Shown here piece by piece: positions 51,476-64,000 of a DNA stretch of 64,000 nt; position 1 is the first letter of the stretch, and each line of letters starts with the position of its first letter. This stretch comes from Serilophus lunatus (Eukaryota > Chordata > Aves > Passeriformes > Eurylaimidae). The notes under the pieces are model-generated. The model ran no database searches. It had not been told where the DNA came from and worked only from the letters and a program-made list of their open reading frames with translations. The DNA lies in assembly GCA_013399895.1 (NCBI GenBank), contig VXBA01001856.1, forward strand, positions 62,001 through 126,000. Reading direction: 5' to 3'. The position numbers and the translations under genes are program-made.

Positions 51476-54400
51476 CATGTCAAAATACATACTGTACTTA
51501 AACAAACAGACAAGGATGCCAGTCTTCTGTAAACAGCTTTGCATGCATAAGCTAACTCAGAAACACAAAAGCTTATATTTAAATTCTCAATGACTACCTG
51601 AATAGAGTGAAAGGGAGACAGAAAGGTAATGTTAGTCATGCATGAAGTGAGAGAATGAATATAGACATTTGTTTCTCTTTGTCTCTGAAGAAAACTATTG
51701 ACAAGAGATTCCCCATCTGCATATGAGGCTGTCACGTCAGATTAGCTCATCAGGTAATGGAAATTTGGCCTCTGATCCAGAAAGGGTCCCTGTGCACTAA
51801 GAATCAAGACTGTTTCAAAGAGATTGTATTATCTTAGACAGCAGGATTAAATTAATATGGGAATGACTTCTACTGGAGGAAATTTTTTGTTAAACATGTG
51901 CTAATGTTTATTATTCAGAGCATCCACTTCTCATAAGTGATCTTTCTTGACATTTATTCATTACTTTTTGACCTTCCTTGCAACTAAAAAACAAACAAGT
52001 AAGTGTACCCCTTCTGATGCATGGAGCCAAGACCTCTAAAGACTCATTCATGCTAGCACACATTATGGAACAGTGGAAGAAATTACACTCTTGTCAGACA
52101 GATCAAATTAATCCCCCAGAAGTGGAAAAATTATTGTTGTCAATAACAAGAATAGGGCTCACAAGTGGATGTTGTAACTCCTCTTCTTAACCAGCAAAGA
52201 GAAGAATTCAGTTTCAATTCTTTTTTTCAATGAATAGTTCACTAATTTACATTAAATATAAAACAAAGGGAGGACTCGGAGATGAGTCATCAAACTGCTG
52301 AGTAGTGCTCACATATCAGACTACAGCACAGTGTTCCCTTTGCTCTTTTGTGCTCTAGGTCAGCAAATAATCCATTATTCCATGCAAAGCCTAACAGTTT
52401 CTGGAGGAAAGGTTGAGAACCTCCTCCCAGTTCTTTACTAGCATTGTGATTAAAGGTGTAGGTTCAAATTCACTAAGGCAGAGGAAAACAGTCAATTTGT
52501 ATCTTCAACCTGCCCAAGTGCATTTTTGAGAGAAGACTGAGATTTGATCTACAGAAATGAATCAGGAAGATTGATTTGCACTGTGATTTGTAGTGGAGGC
52601 CAGTTGGAACAGACATGCCAGAAAGGTATCAAGTAGTTTTAGAGCAGAAGTATGTGTATATGACTAGATAGATTCAATGAAAAATTCGAAGTGAAGTGTA
52701 GTGTTTTCAATGACTTCAAAGGAAATTAGATTAGGCTACCACTGAGCAGGGCAGAAAAAAAGACACCTTAGTCCTGATTTTAATGATGTCTCACATGTAA
52801 ATAAAATGTGGTTAATATGAGCCATATAATCTTTTGATTTCACACAAATCAGGAGAGAGAAGGGAGAAACAATACACTGCATGGAGATATTTTCTGCAGA
52901 GCAATAGTGTGTTTCCTAAGGCTGAGATAATCTATCCAATTGCATGTGCTCATTACCATTTTGTTGCCTCCATCTTAAGTGTATTGTAGTATAGAAAGAT
53001 GAACTACAGAAATCACCTGAGTCTGAAATAAAAAATGTGATTGAGGGGCATTTCAAAATAAGTTTAGGATGTCGAAATAATGAAATGATAGAAATACGAG
53101 GACAAGGAAATGATATCTTGCTATTGAAATTAGAAAAAGCATGTCTTGTATAGTATAAAACAATTGCTGTGTGACTGTGATTGTTATTGATTCCATATAT
53201 TGTTTTTGTTACTTCATCATATAGTACAGATGAAAACAAATTTAGAAAAGATTTCTTCATTTTCCCATACTTAAAATCAGCAATTTAGAATTTTTCTTTG
53301 CCAGACTTAATAGTGACAGAATTAAATTCAGTTTAATTTTTATCCCAAATGTGAAAAAATGTTGTTAACAAGTTTCAATCTACATCAAAATCTTCATTCT
53401 ATATTAATAGCAATCTGAATTGTGAATGTACTAAAATAAATTGAAAACAGAAATGTATTGTTACAGTTCTGACTAACAGTGATAAGTGAAGTAAAATTTT
53501 CGAATAGTACAGCAAGGAGAAAACAGTCATTTTGGTGAATTCAAATCAACTGTCTATCCATTTATTCTATCTTTGCTGGTAACCAGGTACAGATGCTTAA
53601 TGAAAGTACAAAAAATTATTACTGAAAAATCACAGGATAAAAAATCCTCTTGTAGCAAACTTTTTATTTCTTTCTACTACCTAAAAATGTAAGGATATCC
53701 TTTAATGAAAATTTATCATTATCCCACCTTCACTACAATAAGTGGTCAGACATGTAGCCTAGATGTAGGCATTTATATGTGTGTTTACATACTTATTAAT
53801 ATTTATTTACATAAGTATTGAATATATAATAACTTTTTTTTTACATATTTACATATTTATGGCTGTGCATATTTACATCCACACCTCCGTATCTATCTTT
53901 CTGAGCCAAGTGCTGCACGAAATATCCCATAAGATAGTTCAGGGTCAAGCCCAAGGAAAGAAGACACAAACTTAAAGGTAGGAGAACATCCTTAAATTGT
54001 CAGCATTTTGGTTGGCAGTGGCTTTGAGTACAAGTAGTTATTCAGTATAAAAAAAAATTATTACACCTAAAGAATTCCTTCATCTAATGTTGGCCAAACA
54101 TTCAAGTCTGGTATAAACTACATGGAAAATTCTGACACAATAAAGTAACTTGTCCCATGTAAGGTGTTTGAAAGAAAGTTTGTATTTGGGTTTCTCTTAG
54201 ATTATACTTGTATTATACTATTAGTGTACTATTATATTGCAAAAATGATGGAATATATCAGTAAATATACTTAATGAAAAAAGATTTTTCTTTAGTTTAT
54301 TGAGAGAAAAAACCCTGAACTACTACACAGACTAAAAAAAAGTGTTGTGAAAAAGAGGAATACATAGACAATTTTCTGGAGGGGATATTTTTTCACAATT

Positions 54401-55984
54401 GTGCATTTGCATATCACATGGCTAAAAAAAAATATGTCACTTCAGTTTATCCAAAATCAAGATTTAATTTACTGTATGTAAAATAAAAATTAAAAGAAAA
54501 CCCATCTTACAGACAAAACCATCTTTCACTTGTTAATAAAACTGTATGATTTGTTTCTTTTAACTATCAGTGCCATAAAATTCATACTGTGTACTTTTGA
54601 GAGAATATATAAATTTTTCAGCTGGTGAATTTCCATTTGCCTGTAATAGGGAAATGATTCAGTCCCAATTCAACCAACAATGAATCCAATATTGTTTCTA
54701 TTAAAGCTGAGAAAAAAAACACAAGAAAATACTGAAAAATTGAAAATCACATTGAGTAAAAGTGACAAAAATCACATCTGTGATATAGTAGCATATGGCT
54801 TTTTCCTTATTTTTTAAAGGCAATGACATTCAAAGCTGCTAAGATATGTCCAAAATGGGATTACTTAAAATTTTTATTTGCAAAACAAGTGAAGTTGAAA
54901 TTAATCTTAAAATAATGAAAAAGATTGTTTAATAATATAGCACATATTTCTTTAGAAAGTGGCACAAATAAAAATGAAAAGACATTGCATGCTTGATGAT
55001 GTTAATGGTCTAAATTTAACAGCTGATAGAATTACATATGTGAAATATTTGTTGTTTTCCAAGCAGAACATCAGTTTTCCTCGTTCTCCAAATTTAATGT
55101 TGTTATGTTTTGGGTTCTTTGAAACACATGTAAACTGTGGCTGTGTGAGACCTCCAGAAGGTCTCTCTAACACAGTCTGACCTGAGCACACGCCTCCAGC
55201 GGGTTTGTAATGAAGTAAGAACAGTTTTCCTTGGCAGCATACCTTGTGCTCAAATTTTCTTCAGGAAATATTCAGGAAAGGGGAGGCAAACCAAAGTTTC
55301 TCTTAAAAAGACAAACAAACATGATGAGAAGGCTACAGTGTGATGATGAGGAGAGACTCAGGTTACAGCTTAATTAATCCCTGAAAGGATCTCCTTGCCT
55401 TTATTGCGATAAATGTTGTCAGGAAAGAACAAAATAAGGATAATATGTATTTGAGAAACACAAGAGCTATTGCCAACAATCAGGAGCAATTTGAGAGGAG
55501 AATTTTAGAATGAATGCATTTTGGATTTCAAGTTTCACTGTTGTGTTTTGCTGGTTTTGACAGCAATTTAGAGAGAGATTTGCAGTTTGTATAGGAAACA
55601 GAATTATTTATCTCTATTAGACAATTTTATAAAACCACTTGCTTCTAGAACACTCAGAGATGCTCTAGGCCACAATAATGCAAAGTGCTTCTGCAGAGGT
55701 GGAAGAAAAAGATTTTTGTGGAAAAAGTCGCAGTTTATATTAGAACTAAACTAGCCTTTAAAGGAAATTGATTTAAATATCAATTGCAACCTACTAGAAA
55801 ACATCTTTCAAGAAGACCTGCTGTTCTCATGCATTGATGTGCAAACTGGTGGCTTTAATTCCATCACATACTGCTACTTGCCAAAAAATGGCTGCCTGCT
55901 TGGAGGGGAGTCAAAGCCACTGACTGCTATAGAAAGACTGAAATTGCAAAAGTTATTTTTGTGAGGATAGCTCAGTTTTTTCTG

Positions 55985-56018
55985 GTTTTTTGTTTGTTTG
56001 GTTGGTTGGTTTTTTTTC
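55985..56018 (+). repeat. T/G-rich low-complexity tract
   Basis: TTTTTTGTTTGTTTGGTTGG followed by TTGGTTTTTTTT. Tracts of this TTTG/TTGG type are common in bird genomes. Confidence 0.85.
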
Positions 56019-56655
56019 TTAGAATTTTAAAGGAAGAGGGTTATAAATTGTGCTGTTAATTTTTTTAAAGTGAATGGAGTTTGCTCTTAGCAGAAGCTAG
56101 ATGTGCACTGAAGGAGAACAAAACATTTAAAAATTACTTTAAAAAGCCACAGAAAACAAGATATTACCCTTTGCCCTTTTCCCCCACCTATTTATTCTGT
56201 TGACTAGACACAGCAGCACATGCCCTTTGAGGTGATCCAAGCACCTAAAGTATCAATATGGGGTGGGCAGGGGTGACTGAGAGCCATGAGAAAATACCAT
56301 TTTTCAGAAAGAGCTTTTGGCAGCCAAAGTGTTGCTCAAGCAGTGCCCAAACTGCTACTAGACCAAGCTGTTTTTAGTGAGGTACAACGCTTCTTTGCAC
56401 AAGGGAAGGCAGAAAAACCTTGCTCCAGAACATGATGCCTTTTCCACAGCAACAGATTTCATGTGCTCATATTAATTCTGAAATGAGCTCTAAAGGTGCT
56501 TGAAAGAGATGTAAGGGATTTACTTTCTTTGGGAGATCTTGTTTCATCCGAAATTTAAGCAGGACTCCTGTTGCAAGTAATGGAGAATAGCAGGATCCTC
56601 AAGGGGATGATATATACTTGACCTATCTCAGACACCAATCATAAGTGTGATAGAC

Positions 56656-56698
56656 ATGTATGAGATAGATGAGATATAGGAGATACAGATGAGACAGA
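56656..56698 (+). repeat. degenerate GATA/GAGATA-like repeat
   Basis: Imperfect units of the type GAGATAGAT, GAGATATAG, GAGATACAG, GAGACAGAC. It is a decayed microsatellite; it incidentally contains GATA cores. Confidence 0.75.
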
Positions 56699-58904
56699 CA
56701 CCTCTCCTGGGATGAAATGTATTACCCTCTGGAAGCACTTATTACATTCCACTGATTGTAACGGGAGCCAAGGTTGACTAGCTTATACTTAAAGTACCTA
56801 AAAAGACAGACATCTGAGTTAGAGGAGACGAAATCCACTCTTACATTTAAATTTGATTACAACGAATTGAGTTAGCTGACACAACACTGACCATGACTGA
56901 TTGGGTCCGTGCTCAGAAGGACAACTCCAATTCAACACTGAGCTGCAAGGCAGCCACTATAATTAGTTGGCACGATACTAAACACAATTTGTTTTTTTCT
57001 AAGGCATTAAGTCAACTAATTTTTAATATGAGCAGCATCATTGGCCAGTCAAAGGTCGCAGTGTCAGAAATATGGGACAATTAAGAATGATGCATCTGAG
57101 GTATTTATGGAAAACAAAAATTGTAATTCTACTCTGTGCCCTTTAAAATAGATAATAGTAATGAAGACAAAATATTAATTCCCATTTAAAAATAGGAATT
57201 ACGTATGTTCTTATAAACATATGAATTATTTTGAAATAAAAATTCTGCATTCCTAAACTGAAAACTTTTTTTAGAAAGCAGAACTGGATGAATGAAAAAT
57301 CAACACATTTTGCCAATGCAGAATGACAATATTTGAAAGTAAAGTAAAAAGTGAAATTAGCCTGGATAATATCATAAGTTGAGTGAAAAAATTTTAATTT
57401 AAAAAAAGTCAAATTTATGTTTCCATAAGGACAGACAAGGGAGTGTACACATGCATTGAAACTTTTAAATTCCAATACAGCTTATCTTACAAAGATATTT
57501 ATGTAAAATAACAGGCACAGAATTAGGAAGAGAAACAAGTGACAGCACTAATGCATGAATGGTATTTTATGTTTGGCTAAATATGACTAATGAATTAAAT
57601 TCCTATGAAAATGTAGTGTGCCTGACATTCTTATACCTACCCAATGGCTTCATAATGATTACTGCTATTACAATGAATACAAAATTAATGAATAATAAAT
57701 TAAAGCCTTACATTAAATTGATATTATAAGCCTCTTTAAATCATTATTTTTTGTAACAGTGAAGTCACAATCCATGATAACCTTCTGAAAATAACAAGTT
57801 ATGGATTTAATTACAGATAAAAAGAAATAGATTCTATTAAAATGTGGGAAATCATCCCCTAAAAAAATTAAAAATAGAGCAGATTTCAGAAAGCATCAAA
57901 GAATATTCATAAACTAAAACAATAATATTAATAAAAAAGGAAATTAGACTCTCATATTTTTCCTTGTAATATTTTCAAAAAGAAATATGCCAGGGTTAGG
58001 ATAAAAGATGAACTAGCCAAGCATACTTATGAAAAGTTTGACTGGCTTATGACATGCAAAGTTTAGAGGAACTCTTTCATTTCTATATTAAAAAAAAATC
58101 CTGTCAGATGAATTTATCTAACAATCAAAATAAATGTCATGTCTAAATTTGGTAATCCTCACTCGGGATACAACAGAAATCTACAATATTGAAGGGAATT
58201 TCTGTTCTTATAATCTTTTCAGAAATCTTCCTAGGGAAAACAGAATTAACAGATCCACAGATGTATGGCTTTTTTGAAAGTTTAAACATCCTTAGAAATA
58301 GATCATGGAAGATACTTTGAGCAGGCATGATCTACCTCTGTGTTCTACCACATTTACTGTGAAGAGGTTCTGTATGACAACATTTTGAGAACTAGGACAT
58401 CTTTCAGAATCAAAAATAACTATTTCATCATAAATCATAGATATTTTGATATATCATGATAAATACTAGCCTCTAAAAAGTGATTCTGAAAAAGTCACTG
58501 CAGCAGCTTATGCTCCCTGGCACTCTGCTGGAGATCTGTGACTTCCATCTCCCTTGGCACAAGGGCAGAACCTATCTGTGCATTTCGGACTGTTTTCAAA
58601 AACTCCTTAAGATCTCCATGAATAGCAGATGCATTGATCAGGCACTTCTATAGGGTACAACAGCTTCTGAACAATATGGTGAAGAATGGAAATATGATAG
58701 ATTTCCTTGTATTTTCTTATGACTGAAGTTTCAGACATGGAAAAAAGAAATTAAGAACTACACAGAGAAAACCACAATACATTTAAATTATGTAAAATTG
58801 ATGTTTTCCTGGAGTTGGTTTCTATATGAATGGCCATATCTTGTTCCTTTAGCCATGTGTTGTATCTCCAGCAGTACTAGAAAGAAGAGTATGGAAAATA
58901 CAAC

Positions 58905-58924
58905 TTTTTTTTTTTTTTTTTTTT
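58905..58924 (+). repeat. T homopolymer (20 bases)
   Basis: Uninterrupted T run. Its minus-strand reading as a poly-A tail has no recognisable retrocopy before it. Confidence 0.9.
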
Positions 58925-61900
58925 CAAATATATACATTGACTTCTGGGAACTACCCGTTTAATGTGATACAGATGCCAAAAGAATGCAGAGTATCTTTAA
59001 ATAGAAAAGTTATAAATGTACTATCTAACTTTAGCACGTGTAAGTATCAACACAACCTCTTCCACATAATTGCCTGGATGTGGGTAGGACTTGATCAGCA
59101 ATTGCTTTCACATTCCTACAGGCATCTACTCCAAACTCAATTTTACCTCTTATGACACCAACCACTGACATTGGTTTAATGAACATGTGTGAATTGCATA
59201 TGTTTGTACAGAAGAGGAACCAGGAGCATGAAGGATGCTCACCAGCAGTAACAGCACACTCTGTGAAAAGCTGGTAGCCATTACTAGACGCACACTGAAA
59301 GCCAAATTGAACTTATTCCTGGGGGTACCAGAACCTGAACTTGAAAGTATACATGTGACAGTGACAACGTGCTGTGGACTGTCTGCTGCATTACTAACCA
59401 CTCTGTCTTGAGAGCTTCCATTTATGCTTTTTTCTCAGTGAAAAAATCTGAGATGTAGAATCTTTTGGAAAGAGGAGTCTTAGATACTTCTCGCCTTCTG
59501 TCTAAAGCCAAGATTTTTTTAACTGCATGGCTATATTCCACTAAGTTTGTTTAAAATTCTTAAGGGCAAGTTATAATTCATTTTGGTACACACGCCTCTA
59601 CACATAAATATATGCCAATTCTAACATTTATGGTTGCTTGCAGTATAACAGATACCAGTAGATAATGGATATCAGTTTAACAGCTTAACAGAAGACACAA
59701 AATTAGAGTTCTTAAACTCTTTGCTGTTCTTTACCTTCAAGTGACACACGAGAGACCAATATAATGTGAGATATGGATGCACTTATTCACACTGGCAGAG
59801 AATACCAGAGAAATAGAAGCAATATGTAGAAAAAAAATGTGATAAATATGCAAACTCTGCTTCATCACCAGTTTAATTAACCAGAGAAAAGAATCAGCTT
59901 GTTTGTCCATGTCACTTCTGGAAACAGCTACCGCTACCTGATATTCTAGGCTTCCCCCATCTCTCAGCTTTCATCTCTTTTTTGTCCACTCTGCTGATTT
60001 CAGACATGTAGTTATTCTATTATTGCTCTGCTGCCAGTAGGAAAAAAGAGTCATGGACAGGATATGAGAAGAAAAGGGACCAGAACAGAAAAGCAGAATC
60101 TCAGGAGGACTGAGAAGACCATTGCAACCACTTCTATCCGTTCATATTTGAATTGGGAAAACTGAGAAGGGCATCTGATTCTTTCCTGTTAAGTTAAAAA
60201 TATATTCATTTACCATCAAATAATAATCATTAGCATAATTTTTAAAATTCATAGAAAACAGAGTACTGGGAGCTGCCAAGAGAAAGATAGCTGACTTGCT
60301 TAAAATGTCACCTAACTTTAGAAACATTATGTTAGTACATGAAAGAACAGGTTCTACAGCAGGTGGATTTCTCAATTTCAAACACATTTAAAAAATAATG
60401 TTAAAATACACTTAATTTAGCATAAGATAATGTAAAAATATGTCTGACTTCCCACTTCTTAAGTGGAAATAATTCCTGTTTGAATGTACAAATGCATTTT
60501 ACAGCCAAAGGTAGTAACTACACCCAGTGTGGTTGATTTTAGCTGCATATTTCCCATTAATGTTAATATGAGTTTCACAGCTGTATTGCTGCACATGGGT
60601 GGAGAATATACCCTCAATTTTTTAAATGAATTTAGAGAATGAATACATGGTGATTCCCCTAAAGAGGAAAATTGCTAAGGAAAGAAATATCGGAAAGAAC
60701 AATACACCAAATCCACTCAGAGGAAGATGGATGGGAAGGAAAAAAATGAAGCACTTTCTGGTCTCTTTCCAAAGGAGTTGTGTTCTGAATTCCCTGCAAT
60801 GATGCAACAATTGAAAAAGTCTTAACTATCTCCTATAAAAGCTCAATTACAGTCTATGATCCTACTGCTCTTTAGAACTCTTATGGGCTGTTTGTTTCTT
60901 ACTTTTAATCTAATTGTAAAGTCAAAAAGAATCAAAGGAATATTTTCCTAGTTGCTGCAGCCCTGCATTTGTTGGTGACAATTCCAGTTTTCTGACAGCT
61001 GATCAAGGTTTAAAATGACTCAACAAAAAACCTGTCTTTTTTAACTGCAATCATTGTGAGGTTCTAGTCCATCTCCAACTGCAACCACTAAAACACTGCA
61101 ACTTTGTCTTATTAGGTTTGGATCTAGGATTAGATCACCACAGTGCATAACAGTCCCAAAACACTACTTTTTAAAGGCCTGCATTCCTTCTCCGTGCACA
61201 TGGTTGCCACATACCCCTATTAGGTATTTTATTTCAAGAAGAAAAATCAGAGCAAACATATATTTATGTGTGAAATCACTGCAGACTTGAGGTGTTATCT
61301 GAGGTTTAGGAGCACAGCTGAACAACTTGAACTCCTATGAAAAATTTCCTGTTTATCTCTTTCTCTCTTCTATATCTATACATATGCACATACTTTCTGT
61401 AGCACAAAGAACAGCATGATAAGGGAGAGGAATAATTTTTAGTTTAGCCCTATAAAAACATGAATACAACACCATGGAAAGGCAGCCAGCATTAGAAAAC
61501 TAATGAAACATTTTATAAAAAATGTCATTGTTTTCATAATTGTCTTAATACATTTATTTGTTTTGGGGTTTTTGTTTCATATTTTCTTATATCTTTCTAA
61601 AGTACTTTAGCAGTTTAAAATCCATTATAGAAATTCATTCAGAGTAGTACAAGATGAAGTGATATTGATAACTCCCACTGGAAAAACACCAGTATTTTGC
61701 ATGCATTGAATTTTTGTGTGTGAAATTTGTAGCAAAATTTTGAAGCCGTATCAGGTAAAGTAAGTATAATTTTATTTTCTTATTTTCATTTCTTTTTATG
61801 ATTAATATTTTTTCAATGCTAATTGAAAATGTTAGGATTATTTCTCCCTGTGTATATGTACAGCCAAGTACACACATACATAATGCACACTTATGTACTT

Positions 61901-62099
61901 GCATGTATCTATATAACATATAGATATATGCATATAAATGCATATTTAATTTATACCACAATATCAGTTTCCCCATATTTCTCCAATTTCACATTGGATG
62001 TTTACTCCTAAGCAACCATTTAGCTAATTTTGTAAACTAAAATGAAATTAATCTACACTATTAGTACACTTATACTCAGCACAAAACTACAGTAAAAAC

Positions 62100-62340
62100 T
62101 GGTTTCCACAACTTCTAATTACAAAACATTAGCTACCTGAGTCTTCTCCAGCTGAGCAGATTAGCATAGATCTTCTCTGCTGACAGCTTTGACCTTCACT
62201 CCAGCAAACACTTGTCAAAATGCCAAAAGTAATTACCTGGCTGTTTAGGAAGGAGTAATGGGGTGTAGCTACCTACCTTTTCTTGTTACTGATCTAAAAT
62301 GTCTATAAAACTTTGCCAAGAGGCACCCTTCAGATTTTGG
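62100..62340. promoter_or_regulatory. possible conserved non-coding block
   Basis: Motifs include TAATTAC (62116-62122), a MEIS/TGIF-type TGACAG (62181-62186), a nuclear-receptor-type TGACCTT (62190-62196) and GTAATTACC (62230-62238). The region is free of repeats and long homopolymers and has no open frame of note. Inference only. Confidence 0.18.
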
Positions 62341-62644
62341 CATATACATTTTTTTTTCATCTGTCTTGTGGGGTTTTTTTTTAATCAGACTATCAAATAT
62401 TAGCTATATGATCTCCTGCCAGCCAATCCCATCACAATTCTGGGGGACAGGCTAAATAACCCACTAGATGGATCTTTCAACCAAAATTTTATGATTGCTG
62501 TTATCCTGATTTTGTTGCATCAACAAAACCAGGAAAAATATTAAAAAGCAGCAGAAGCAGCACAGGAACAAATGATCATAATCATCCTAAAGACAACCAT
62601 ACTGTCTCTCCTCTGAATTAACTTAAAAATCACTATGTTATAGC

Positions 62645-62664
62645 TTTTTTTTTTTTTTTTTTTT
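62645..62664 (+). repeat. T homopolymer (20 bases)
   Basis: Uninterrupted T run in AT-rich sequence; no associated element recognised. Confidence 0.9.
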
Positions 62665-64000
62665 CATAAAAAGCCTTTTCCTGTTCATATTTCAGCTTTA
62701 CAGCTAAGAAAACAGGCATGGAGAATTTACAGGCACCATTTGAAAATCTGATTAAATTAAATTTATGACGTCTTTTGATTTCAGTCAACATAAAGTCATA
62801 CAATTTCTCTTAATCTGAAGGTTCACATCTATAGAAAATAACTTTTAAACATAACTAAGGGATTTAACATGTTTTCTTGAAAACTAGATAATGCTAGAAA
62901 GATTAAGTATTTGCAGATTATTACAATGGTCAGTAATCTCTAAATCCTGCAAACAATTTTTGTCAGACAATGGAAAACATCATCTCTAAATAAGAACAAG
63001 ATCAAAGGTCTATAAATCTGACTCTATCTTATATGTCAGAATGGATATGTGGAGTTCAGGAAAACTCAGAAGGGAAAATACCCTTCCTTGGCCATAGATA
63101 GTACAGAAAAAAAATTCATGAAAATCAAATCCCTTGCTATGTATTCACAACATTCCCTAACAATTGTGCAGGGTATCAGGTGGCAGCAGCTGCCTTCAAT
63201 CTGTAGGAGAAAGACTGTTCAAAATGAAGGCAATGTTAACATACAGGTCTGAATACTGCTGACAACCGTGCCCTTGTGAGCACTGCCAACAAACTTGTTT
63301 TATCTTCAAAAACTCTCCCAAAGCTCTCAAATAATTCCTTGTCCCACTGTCAAGAGCTCGTTACTTTCCCTCTCAGATACATTCCTTCATGAGCTATCAG
63401 CAGTAGAAGGTCATGCAAGTAGCTATTTTCAAGATAGATAATATGTGAATTCCATGAACCTCGTAACTAAGCCTTTTTCATCCAGAAACCTTCCATCTGC
63501 CCTTTCATTCCAGGTCACATTTGTGCCTCTCTCCCAAGATGTCAACCTGCAAATCGTGTTCTACCAAAAGAACAAATTGCACCCACGTTCAGGTCAGCTG
63601 TCCTTACACACTGTTACCAAAACACCACACGCCTGGAGAAGGGCCTTTTCTTGTTACTACTTTTCTCCAGCTAAAAGGGATGACAGCCTGATTCTAAGAT
63701 GACTCTGAGCGTATTGATTTTGTGATTTTTTTTCTTGTGCTTTAAATAACAACTGTTTTTCACAGAGCTCTGAAGTAGCACTGCTCTCACTCACAACTTT
63801 TATTATTTGGCTGATATGAAAGTTATCAACTAAAATCACAAGATTGCTAATCATGTCATTTCCTATAGCAAAAAAGGATATTTAGTTACATCAGATAAGG
63901 AAAATTTTCCTATTTGTATCAACTAAAATAAAACATTATCTGTTCCACATTATCCCTCTTTCACATGGTGCCTAGTGTTTATTTGCATGCACAATTTAAA

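Larger units (their letters stand above)
48546..64000. other. unique AT-rich non-coding sequence with low-complexity tracts
   Basis: About 15 kb without a recognisable gene or transposon. Noted separately are GT-rich (55985-56018), GATA-like (56656-56698) and T (58905-58924, 62645-62664) tracts, plus two motif clusters near 51.2 and 62.1-62.3 kb. AT-rich TATA/ACAT tracts lie at about 53770-53880 and 61850-61950. Frames at 49841-50230 (129 codons) and 63445-63702 (85 codons) show no family resemblance. Confidence 0.55.

Noticed and set aside
1..64000. CRISPR arrays, operons, rRNA genes, endogenous viral genes
   Set aside because: No regularly spaced direct repeats, no prokaryotic gene layout, no rRNA-like sequence and no recognisable retroviral LTR, primer-binding site or gene was seen on either strand.

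Overview
This 64 kb window looks like non-coding DNA from a bird. The support is three 3' ends of CR1 LINEs of avian type (8429-8632, 36309-36520, 48113-48545), a more decayed CR1-clade LINE (about 46380-47540), few SINEs, AT-rich sequence with many short A/T runs, and draft-assembly marks (a single N at 19624 and a 127-base N run at 39808-39934). No prokaryotic, organellar or viral gene organisation is visible. All open frames are short (136 codons or fewer). None belongs to a protein family I recognise, except minus-strand frames inside the CR1 copies that translate the degraded C-terminus of CR1 ORF2. The window is best read as a gene desert or part of a very large intron.

Layout. 1-5.7 kb is unique AT-rich sequence with one weak but neat candidate for a tiny two-exon secreted peptide (1785-2137). 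5.7-6.2 kb has two MIR-like SINE remnants. 6.9 kb carries three TGACCT nuclear-receptor half-sites at an exact 12-base period. 8.4-8.6 kb is a CR1 end next to a perfect 18-base palindrome. 8.6-36.3 kb is unique sequence with microsatellites, small tandem duplications and two blocks that look like conserved non-coding elements (about 16.9-17.6 kb and 29.65-30.12 kb). 36.3 kb is a second CR1. 39.77-40.09 kb is a polypurine/gap region. 41.5 kb has a long A tract. 46.4-47.5 kb is the ancient LINE and 48.1-48.5 kb the third CR1. 48.5-64 kb is again unique AT-rich sequence with low-complexity tracts and two more enhancer-like motif clusters (about 51.2 and 62.1-62.3 kb).

The clearly identified features are the four LINE remnants, all lying on the minus strand, plus simple repeats and the assembly gap. 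I do not see a new multi-gene system. The items most worth checking are the signal-peptide exon pair, the 29.65-30.12 kb block with an RFX X-box and an octamer, the TGACCT triplet, and the LINE whose reverse-transcriptase catalytic motif region is deleted. Enhancer-like calls rest on motif inspection only; no conservation data were available.
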